Both the position numbers and the translations under genes were made by a program. From Strigomonas culicis (lineage: Eukaryota > Euglenozoa > Kinetoplastea > Trypanosomatida > Trypanosomatidae), in NCBI GenBank assembly GCA_000482145.1, contig AUXH01000407.1, positions 1 to 17,715 on the forward strand: a stretch of 17,715 bases of DNA. The letters are read 5' to 3'. The notes beneath the pieces were generated by a model, which saw only the letters and a list, made by a program, of their open reading frames with translations, did not search any database and was not told the DNA's origin. Below are positions 9,401 to 16,012 of this stretch, piece after piece. Each line of letters starts with the position of its first letter. Position 1 is the first letter of the stretch.

Positions 9401-9908
9401 GCATCATCGGGGCACCCATCATGGGACCCCCCATCATCGATCCCCCCGGCATCCGGGCACCCAACATGGGCCCCCCCATCATGCTGCCCATGCCCGTACC
9501 CATTCCCATGCCCATAGTCGACCCAAAACGGTTTATTCCTACATTGCTGATGGTGCGGAAAGGGGGTTGGTTTTGCTGCCACATCTCATCGGCAAAGCTA
9601 CTGTGATCTAAGTTCACAGCATATTTCCCCTGGTCTGGCACCGCGCACACAAAGGCTGCGGTTTCGTTCGTGAAGCCACTATTCATAGAGGGCGGATTGG
9701 CCGCGGGGACTATCGGCACGGCCGGCGGCGGTGCTGGTTTCATGTATGCGGCATCCGACTCCACGCTGCCGGAACGAGAAGAACGTCCCTTTCTCTCGCT
9801 CGACGAACCCGTGCCCTTCTTACTGTCCTTGCTGGAGAAGGAGCCGGACCTCTTACTCTTCTTGCTTCCCCCCTTATCGGAGCCCGTCTTAGATTTCTTC
9901 GAGGGCAT
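6414..9908 (-). CDS. Two-module pseudo-kinesin-like protein with SMYG-repeat region (1164 aa)
   Basis: No named gene recognised. The start ATG at 9908 follows a leader without upstream ATG. Residues 1-50 are a Lys/Ser-rich basic tail. Residues about 128-312 are Met, Gly and Tyr rich with many GSMYG-type motifs. Residues about 312-420 are Gln then Pro rich. Module A covers about 425-765. Its P-loop-like site is GHNTSVLIAYGARPGDQ at 494, where a kinesin has GxNxTxxAYGQTGSGKT; the Gly-Lys-Thr end is gone. It also has GAGHTMAIFCLSPS, resembling kinesin GGNxxTxMIxxxSP, and ends with PPRSGNVERF at about 707 and NPQGCTPRPYS. Module B covers about 803-1157. It opens with HVALVVSPLP, like the kinesin first strand VxVRPL, has GNNTAVIGTVSW at 876, LGGPCCTLFFGDV near the end, then SCSVKKFISF and DPQNRDPKTY. 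Neither module can bind nucleotide in the canonical way. It probably arose by internal duplication or fusion. Homology to kinesin is inferred from motif order. Confidence 0.9.
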   Translation of the reverse strand: MPSKKSKTGSDKGGSKKSKRSGSFSSKDSKKGTGSSSERKGRSSRSGSVESDAAYMKPAPPPAVPIVPAANPPSMNSGFTNETAAFVCAVPDQGKYAVNLDHSSFADEMWQQNQPPFRTISNVGINRFGSTMGMGMGTGMGSMMGGPMLGARMPGGSMMGGPMMGAPMMPMQQMGGPMRGSLYGMGSMYGMGGMGNMSHPMGNPMGSMYGMGRFGSMYSRPASVFGSLYGASLGSIYGPSSMTGSMYSPSRMTGSMYGMRGTMYNFSQHSLFNGSMYGSGVGGSMYGSGLNSMYGRNSMYNIGAGVPPMSSGFMPQPQPPQPLPQQQQQFGQLQQQQQFAQQRQQVAQPPHPFAQPPPPVAPPPQPQLAAPPQDSPSQPPQSPQPQPVAQNGSESDPLPANGTSAAVPPAITPCATLEGVRSSRNIIKKEPISVSVLLTQPNGTVTIAPHESNPRTLRVAGKELEVAEVLQAGDEPAFLGGTNYASLLQHMQVGHNTSVLIAYGARPGDQRLALDLFARLAIDPLRQLEAANTAQDGYFDTELYCAGFKSATEARDFVENTADLKVPEIGSHPLFSQCFLNLKSLSIKGVAQGEEQVRAVVQRATSAEALAEFPVVCVEAVTKQVHPSPKGGANDVLLASIRIFLSHVSQGPDAFCQCIHNDRIVPSQLTKGTFAGAGHTMAIFCLSPSADAASAGAAAASLEALRAFVIAPPRSGNVERFLNFAKAERERISDKGSESAFVAKLELMLSDSQALLANPQGCTPRPYSVGPGEEGGGSAQAAAAAPPLKRSTSTGSNSSGHMKENPIHVALVVSPLPDPHVGSTVTFNLGPDGKTISAVDGPQCTVDEIVVRAVDDWRTCTLSEEVGHIQSMFENGNNTAVIGTVSWNEMQTLDKQPLWLSYKRMVSSLISVASQKYAFAEVSLSVTLVKGNELLADLLTGLDSEKHVAHAPKKLSVAFSPLFGPTVYKTTMIKPPTPLQLESTINSALYQVPTYLQQCPNEHPIIFASAILKGVRDNDVYTSSLVAASTTDPQVFQDILDKKPNAPHELFEYTLGGPCCTLFFGDVNQGDTNVAAVINLIQRLRSSPNRSVRSCSVKKFISFAEETLKKTDEKLAAAQSDKEKESILKGRKSMEVFYNEYKALYADPQNRDPKTYRKSGGSKE
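8968..9530 (-). repeat. Met/Gly/Tyr (SMYG) low-complexity coding region
   Basis: Residues about 128-312 of the 6414-9908 product. SMYG, SLYG and SIYG motifs recur at irregular spacing, first in a Met/Gly background and then in a Ser/Gly background. The stretch is degenerate rather than a clean tandem array. Confidence 0.7.
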
Positions 9909-9985
9909 ATTGCCAAGACAGAACTAATAGAGTAGCACGGGAAGAGTACACAGGAAACCAAAAATAAAAAATAACACAAAACAAG

Positions 9986-10107
9986 CTACTCAAACGCACA
10001 GAAAAAAAAAAAAACTGGAAGAAAAACGCATACAAGAAGACAACGAGAAAAGGAATAGATAAAACAAGGACAGCCAATAGAAACAGAGAGAGAGAGAGAG
10101 AGAGAGA
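9986..10107 (-). promoter_or_regulatory. Splice acceptor region for the 6414-9908 gene
   Basis: On the minus strand, (TC)n (10107-10085) and a T-run (about 10014-10002) precede candidate AGs at 10016-10015, 9990-9989 and 9987-9986. Leaders from the last two, about 77-80 bases, contain no ATG before 9908. Which AG is used cannot be decided from sequence. Confidence 0.5.
10085..10107. repeat. (AG)n microsatellite
   Basis: Pure GA dinucleotide run, (TC)n on the transcribed strand, about 180 bases before the start codon at 9908. Confidence 0.95.
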
Positions 10108-10629
10108 TGAAGATCGTTTCAAGGGAAGCCGCATGATTCATAGCGGGACACATAGAACGCTTTGATAATAGGTATTCCAATAATGAGCAAATACGTGTCC
10201 CATAACACACAAGTACACTTTATCAGAATCGTTCGTGTCTTTTTCTTTTTTTCCATGAGTATTGGGAAGCGAAAAAAAAACAAAAGAACGTATGTGTGTG
10301 TAAGAGAGAGCGGATACTACTCCGCACAAATGCTGATGGAAATAGTTAAAGAAGAGAAATGGTGAACGGCAAAGCGTGAAAACCACAAGAGAAAGTGAAA
10401 GTAAAACAGGAGAGAAAAAAAGAAATTGGTATCAGTATGTCACATACATAATGCAGTCAAACGCAAGCCTAAACAGAGGAGAGACGTAAACCGCAAACAG
10501 ACTCAGTAACAAAGGAAATGATACCCTGAATTCAAGAAGGAGACAATCGATCGCAACATGCATTCTTTCGTTGCTCGGGAAAGAAGTAAAGGTGTACCTG
10601 CACACCTCCGCCCGAAAAAAAAAACACCG

Positions 10630-10812
10630 TCAGGTTGTCCCTATGGTCAGAAAGTCAAATGCTCTCTCTAGCTGGAACGGAAGCACAATGAAGAAAGAAC
10701 ACTTCCACGTAGTATTGTCCGTGCATCCCGGATCAACCGTAGACGCCATCCGATAGACACGCGCGGCTTCGCATGATAATAACATTAGGCACCCGCCAGC
10801 ACCACGAGGCAT
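10630..10812 (-). CDS. Possible small ORF (60 aa) with its own CT tract and acceptor
   Basis: First ATG at 10812 (a GTG opens the frame four codons earlier). A roughly 44-base CT-rich tract at 10881-10925 is followed by a TATAG acceptor at 10870 and a 57-base leader free of ATG. GC content is clearly higher than in the surrounding AT-rich DNA. The product begins MPRGAGGCLMLLSCEAARVY, contains three cysteines and a hydrophobic stretch FFIVLPF, and matches nothing I recognise. It could be a short gene, a decayed gene remnant, or a chance ORF in a long 3' UTR. Confidence 0.28.
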   Translation of the reverse strand: MPRGAGGCLMLLSCEAARVYRMASTVDPGCTDNTTWKCSFFIVLPFQLERAFDFLTIGTT

Positions 10813-10869
10813 CAGCTGGTCCACTGAAACGTAGGAGGGACAAGAATCTGCTGTCGCGAAGCAAGTACA

Positions 10870-10925
10870 CTATACATATAAAAAGACAAAAAGAAGAGAG
10901 AGAGAGAAAGAGAGAGAGAGAGAGC
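10870..10925 (-). promoter_or_regulatory. CT-rich tract and AG acceptor (candidate)
   Basis: The minus strand has about 44 bases of nearly pure CT, then TTTTTATATGTATAG with the AG at 10871-10870. No coding sequence of normal length follows, only the 60-residue ORF at 10630-10812. Confidence 0.35.
10894..10924. repeat. (AG)n microsatellite, interrupted
   Basis: AG run with one AAAG interruption, part of the pyrimidine tract described at 10870-10925. Confidence 0.9.
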
Positions 10926-12069
10926 GATTACAACATGGAATGCCATAATACAAGATAGTAATAAGAACAGGTAAACCCCTCCAAGGAGACAGTTGATAGA
11001 ATAGCCTACGTACACGTACTGTGCACAACAGTATATTCTATATTGACAACATATTTATTCTTTGTTCATTCAAGAAGATAGTGTTTAAAAGTAGTAAAAT
11101 AGTCAAATAAAACAGTTTCTAATGATAAAAATATATAAAAAAAACGTAGTTTGTGCTTACTAATTGTATTTTCTCCCATTTTTAACCGTCCAAAGTAAAA
11201 CTATAAATATATGTGAATGTTCATCTGTATACATATGTATCGGTACGCGTGGTTCCTTTCCCTAAAAAAACAAGGATGACAACATGTAACTCTTCATCTC
11301 ATCATTTTAGTTAATGTCAACAGAACGACCTTATCAGTATGAGAGAACTCGTGTACTTTATTATGTAGTACATACGTGTTCACGTCCATCTGCATAAAAA
11401 AAAAGGGTTAAGCTTATCGTTCTACATAACATTACTTGGATTCGATTCTGTAGTATTTCATGATCGCCAGTTCCTTATTTTTTTAATCAAAACGATTCTC
11501 TTTTATTCTTACACGATTGACGATTGACGATACCAACGAAAAGGAAAAGGAAAAAAAGTGTAAAAGAGTTTTGACAAAAAGAGGACCACAAAAGAGAAAA
11601 AAAAATCTATGCGGATATGTTCACAAAACTAATTATCTTCATACTAAATATTATCGTGTTTTATGATCTCATAGATTGGAAACTGAACAAAAACAAAAGG
11701 AGGAAAACCCTACCAACACTGAAAACAAAAAAAAATGAAAAGGTAAAAAAAAAAACAGAAATCAGATTGTATCTTTTTCCTTTTTCCTTTAACAACAACG
11801 AAAAAAAAAAAAGCGAGTAATGAATCAATAACAGAAGTGTGTGGAAGGTGTATAGCTAATCAAACTAATACAAAAAAGAAAAACATCGAAGCAAAGAAGA
11901 CAAAATGGAAAGGAAAAGGGGGGGTTATTCCATTCTACACAAATAGGTGGGGTTTTCTTCCTCTGTTATTTTCTTTTTTATGACGAAAGAAAGAGTTTAT
12001 ATATATGGACTGGAAAAGAGATGAGCAAACGAAATACGTTTTCCTCCTCTATCGTACCTTCACGGCCCC

Positions 12070-13696
12070 CTACGCGTAGGCCTTGGGCGCGACATGCTCC
12101 GGGTCCGCGCTAGCCTCCTTCGCGTCCTTCAGCATGAGCTCCATGCGGTTCACCATATTGTCCAGGCCCGCCCGCTTGTCCTCGGGCGCGCTCGCCGCCT
12201 TCTCCTTCCAGCGACCAAGCTCCTTCTCGGTGTACTCCACAAAGCGCTTGATGTTGCCGCTGCGCGGCTCCGTGTTCTTCACCTCGCGCATCTCCTTCAA
12301 GCAGTCGACCGCCTTCTTCGCGTCGTCGTCGTCGGCGGCGATCACGTTCGCGCACAGCGTCAGGCAGCCGCCGCCCACCGTGTAGCGGTACAGCTTGGCC
12401 GGCTCGCTCGGGCTCTTCGCCTTGAGCCCGGTGAAGTGCTCCACGGTCTCGCCGGCGATGGTGAGGTTGAAGGCGGACTGGTAGACCATGGTCTCGCCGT
12501 TCGCCTTGCGGGACTGCTGAAGGACGAAGTAGGCGCAGATGAGCTCCTTCTCATTCGTCGCGTTCTTGAGGCCGTCGTCGACTACCTTGAGGGCCTCCTC
12601 CACGGAGGTGATCTCCTTCACCGCGAGGTCGTTGATGGACGGGCCGTAGATGGGGGAGGAGGAGAGCTTCAGCCGGTCATAGGAAGCGCCGTCCTTGAGC
12701 AGATCCTTGCCGGAGTCCGCGTCCTTGATCGCCACCATGATGGCGAAGATCTTGAAGAAGTCGCCGATGTCCTTCAGCTTCTTCACCGACGTCGCAAGAA
12801 AGGTCTTCGCGAGGTCGATGGCATCGTTGCGCAGACCCTTACCGCAGCCGACGAGCAGCGCCGTGTTGTGGCCCTGAATCCACTGGCGGCGAATCTCCGA
12901 CAGGCACACGGATTCGAATGCCTTCTTGAGGTCGTCCGACTCGGTCACCTCGTCGAGCGTCACGTCCGTGCTGCCCGTCGTCACCGTCACCGCGTCCTTG
13001 CGCTTGTTCTTGGCCTCACTGCCGGTCTTCTTCACCACCGCCAGACCGCGGATATTGGTGCCGGAGGGGGCAGGGGCGACGGAGGCGGTGCTCTCCTTCT
13101 TCTCCACCTTCGGCTCTTCCCTCCTCTCCACCTTCGGCTCTTCCCTCCTCTCCACCTTCGGCTCTTCCCTCCTCTCCACCTTCGGCTCTACCTTCTTCTC
13201 CTCGACCACGATGATGGCAGGGGCGGCTAACGTGCGCGCATTGGCGGGCAGACTCTCCTCCTTCGGATCCTCCGCCTTCACCACCTTCTTCTCGGCTTCC
13301 ACGCCCTTGCTCTGCAGCGGCCTGACGTCGGCGCGGAGGAGGTCATTTCCGGCCAAGAAGCCATCACGGCGGGAGGCCGCATCGACCACGCTGTGGTACC
13401 CGCCGTACATGCTCCCGAAGCCACCGCCCATGCCGCCCATGCCGCCCATGCCTCCCATGCCGTACATGGAGCCCATCCCTCCCATGCCTCCCATGCCTCC
13501 CATACCGTACATGCTGCCCATGCCAAAGCCGCCCATCATGCTGCCAAAGCCGCCCATGCCGCCCATGCCACCCATGCCACCGTAGCTGCTACCCATACCG
13601 TACATGGAGTTGCCGCCACCGCCGAAGGAGCCGCCGTACAGAGAGCCGAAGCCTCCACCGCGCATAGAGCCAAAACCGCCCATGCCACCCATGCTA

Positions 13697-13749
<53 letters not shown>

Positions 13750-14526
13750 ACCCATGCCACCCATGGAGCCAAAGCCGCCCATAGCGTTCATGGAACCGAA
13801 ACCGCCCATGGAGTTCATGCCGCCGCGCATAGAGCCAAAGCCGCCCATGCCACCCATGGGCCCCTGACCCATGTTCATGCCGCCCATGGGTCCCTGACCC
13901 ATGTTCATGCCACCCATGGGCCCCTGACCCATGTTCATGCCACCCATGGGCCCCTGACCCATGTTCATGCCACCCATGGGCCCCTGACCCATGTTCATGC
14001 CACCCATGGGTCCCATCGGCCCTGGCGCCTTCGCGCCGTTCATGCCGGGAGGGGCCGCGGGGCCCGGGCCCTTGTGCATGTTCGGCTGGGGGTTGGTGCC
14101 CGGTGCAGGCGCCGCGTTTTTCGGGGGTGCGGCGGCGCTGGACGGCTTCTGGGCCATATTGGAGCCAGACGGCTTACGGGTCATGTTGGAGCCGGACGGC
14201 TTACGGGCCATGTTGGAGCCGGACGGCTTACGGGTCATGTTGGAGCCGGACGGCTTACGGGCCATGGCGGGGTTGGAAGGCTTACGAGCCATGTTGGAGC
14301 CAGACGGGCGGCGGGTCATGTTGGAGCCGGACGGCTTACGGGCCATGGCGGGGTTGGAAGGCTTACGAGCCATGTTGGAGCCAGACGGGCGGCGGGTCAT
14401 GTTGGTGCCGGACGGCTTCCTCTCAGGGCCAGAAGAGTGCCCCTTCTTGTCCTTATCGTGGCTCTTCTTGTCCTTATCATGACCCTTCGAAGAAGAAGGT
14501 TTGTCGTGAGAGGAAGTCTTAGCCAT
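12070..14526 (-). CDS. Pseudo-kinesin-like protein with RKPS-repeat and Met/Gly-rich N-terminus (818 aa)
   Basis: No named gene recognised. The start ATG at 14526 sits in the context CACCATGGC and has no upstream ATG back to 14716. Residues 1-34 are a basic Lys/Asp/His/Ser tail. Residues 35-133 are ten 9-residue units of the type [TA]RKPSGSNM plus a degenerate eleventh. Residues about 173-222 are five GGMNMGQGPM repeats. Residues 222-380 are Met/Gly rich with GSMYGMGGMG. Residues about 446-475 hold KVERREEP repeats. The globular module covers about 489-818: GHNTALLVGCGKG at 552 (P-loop-like, still GCGKG), PIYGPSINDLAVKEITSVEE (like the kinesin stretch before its fourth helix), FNLTIAGET where kinesins have LNLVDLAGSE (the switch II Asp is replaced), PRSGNIKRFVEYTEKEL at about 752, and a final DPEHVAPKAYA. 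Closest in sequence to the gene at 16013. A non-motile scaffold or microtubule-associated role is inferred, not shown. Confidence 0.9.
13103..13174 (-). repeat. Three exact 24-bp tandem repeats (KVERREEP)
   Basis: Units 13103-13126, 13127-13150 and 13151-13174 are identical, and a fourth is partial up to about 13190. They encode an eight-residue charged repeat, KVERREEP, in the linker before the globular module of the 12070-14526 product. Confidence 0.9.
13385..13860 (-). repeat. Met/Gly-rich low-complexity coding region (GGM, SMYG)
   Basis: Residues about 222-380 of the 12070-14526 product. Runs of GGM triplets alternate with GFGSM and GSMYG. The run at 13693-13758 is nearly pure tandem GGM. 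Confidence 0.75.
13861..14010 (-). repeat. Five 30-bp tandem repeats (GGMNMGQGPM)
   Basis: Five in-frame copies of exactly 30 bases. The three copies at 13921-14010 are identical; the two at 13861-13920 differ from them by one base each. They encode GGMNMGQGPM in the 12070-14526 product. Confidence 0.92.
14155..14424 (-). repeat. Ten 27-bp tandem repeats (RKPSGSNM-type) with a nested 81-bp duplication
   Basis: Ten 9-residue units of consensus [TA]-R-[KR]-P-S-[GN]-[SP]-[NA]-M. The triplet of units at 14236-14316 is repeated base for base at 14317-14397, so a three-unit block was duplicated recently. Confidence 0.92.
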
Positions 14527-14715
14527 GGTGATGGAAGCGAAGAGTAACGGATAGTGTTAGAGGTTGCTAGTAAATACGAGCGAGATGACAAGTTGTTCTT
14601 CTCGCTTTTTGATTTAATTAGCACGTGCTGTATAACAATAGCTATCGCTTTCTTCTTATTCTCAAACTTCTCGAGGTGAACAAGTACCAAAGAAATGAAA
14701 AGTGAAGGGGGTAAA

Positions 14716-14758
14716 CTGAAGGAAATAGATTAAAAACAAAAACCGAAGAAAAAAAAGT
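14716..14758 (-). promoter_or_regulatory. Candidate splice acceptor for the 12070-14526 gene
   Basis: The minus strand carries a T-rich tract (14756-14718) ending ATTTCCTTCAG, with the AG at 14717-14716. The 189-base leader is free of ATG. A weaker alternative, TTTACTAG with the AG at 14568-14567, would leave a 40-base leader. Confidence 0.42.
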
Positions 14759-15584
14759 AACTAATATATTAAAGAGTGGGTAGTTATGAGAGGAAGAAAG
14801 GTGATGCGACAGGAGCGGGAAGCACAAAAAAAGGAAACACGAACACATACGACAGAAACACCATATAGCGGACGGTACTCGGACGGTCATGACGACTCAC
14901 ACATTTTTTTTTTCGTTCAGAATGCGTGCTAATCATTGATAAAGAAAATAAAACTACAAAAAAAGGGTAATAAAGTAACAAAACAACAACAAAAAAGAGG
15001 TAGTGTGGGCATTGTGTTTCGTCTTGTGCATGGTACTGGAACGCTATAAGCAAGAATATCACCAGAGTTGATTTTCTTTTGCTTTCACATCGATTTTGCT
15101 TGAAAGTAGAAGTAGAACTGACACAGCACAATCCATGCATTTTGGGTTGAGTTATTTTCCTTTTTTTTTCCAAGAGAAAAAGTCACGCGGTTCAATCAAT
15201 TGGAAAAAAAAATGTGTAAAAGGGGGGAACTCTCATTATTATTGACCTTTCAGCATACAACTTGAGGCAAGACTATAAATACACTCTTTTTTTTTTCTTC
15301 ATACAGTTTCTTATGTCATTGAAAAGCTATAAACTAGTAATCAAAATCAACAGAAAAAAGGATTTTTCTCACAATAAACAGAACAATTTGTATATATGTA
15401 TATCAAAATACATCAAAATCGATAAAGCTCAAATATCAAAAGAAAACAAAAGCATTATTTTTCACTTTTCGGTCAAAAAAAAAACTTTTTTTTTTGCCAG
15501 TGTTAAATGCCAAACACTTCTTGTGTGTCCACGCGCTGATGTACTCAAATATACAGGTGCATAAGTATCCGTGCGTACACGCGC

Positions 15585-15631
15585 ATACACACACAAACAC
15601 ACACGCACGCACACACACACACGCACGCACA
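15585..15631. repeat. (CA)n/(CACG)n microsatellite
   Basis: CA repeat mixed with CACGCACG units between the genes at 16013 and 12070, next to a long A/G-rich tract. Confidence 0.85.
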
Positions 15632-16012
15632 ACAGGAAAAAAAAAGGGAAAAATAGAACAGAAGATCTTTTTCATACCAAAAAAAAAAAACCACATACAG
15701 AAAATAAAGAAAAGGGAAAACGAAGAGAGAAGGGTAATGAAGTTTTGCGGAAAATAAACAGGAAAAAAAAGGGAGAGAAAAAAAGAGAACAGTGGAATAC
15801 ACAAACTGAAATGCATTACACAGTCCTTTTCTTTTTTCGTCTCCAGAGATTCCCGTTGTCACCAACGCACATCTCCCTGAGGGTAAGTGTGCGCCTCTTC
15901 CACCTCGTAGCATAACAAGACGCTTCCGCAATGTATATGTGTGTCGATGTGTGAAGTGGTGCCACGGCGATAAAGATCGCTCCTGCATTAGACAGGCACG
16001 CGCGACGCGTCC

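Larger units (their letters stand above)
9909..12069. other. Long intergenic region between the 12070 and 6414 genes
   Basis: The largest gap, at 2.2 kb. From 11040 to 12069 it is very AT-rich without a credible gene. A GC-richer patch at 10560-10870 contains the possible 60-residue ORF. From 9909 to 10110 it is the acceptor region of the 6414-9908 gene. Confidence 0.5.
14527..16012. other. Intergenic region between the 16013 and 12070 genes
   Basis: From 15820 to 16012 it is GC-richer, probably the start of the 3' UTR of the gene ending at 16013. From 15633 to 15796 it is a very A/G-rich stretch, then the CA repeat. The rest is AT-rich, with the acceptor of the 12070-14526 gene near 14716. 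No gene seen. Confidence 0.5.

Noticed and set aside
8928..9611. Plus-strand His-rich frame opposite the SMYG region
   Set aside because: CAT is the complement of ATG, so a Met-rich gene gives a His-rich antisense frame. Artefact.
11436..11455. GGATTCGATTC, resembling a tRNA B box
   Set aside because: No matching A box or cloverleaf can be formed in the AT-rich sequence before it.
13861..14424. Regular short repeats resembling a CRISPR array at first sight
   Set aside because: Units are contiguous without spacers, are in frame, and encode peptide repeats in a eukaryotic-type gene.
12094..14547. Two long plus-strand open frames (12094-13230 and 13393-14547, near 380 codons each)
   Set aside because: They are antisense to the 12070-14526 gene and arise from its GC-rich codons and in-frame repeats. 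The translations are repetitive Ala/His/Leu/Arg text with no domain.
15436..15816. Minus-strand frame rich in Phe, Ser and Leu
   Set aside because: Translation of a long pyrimidine tract and the CA/TG microsatellite. The apparent hydrophobic segments follow from base composition.
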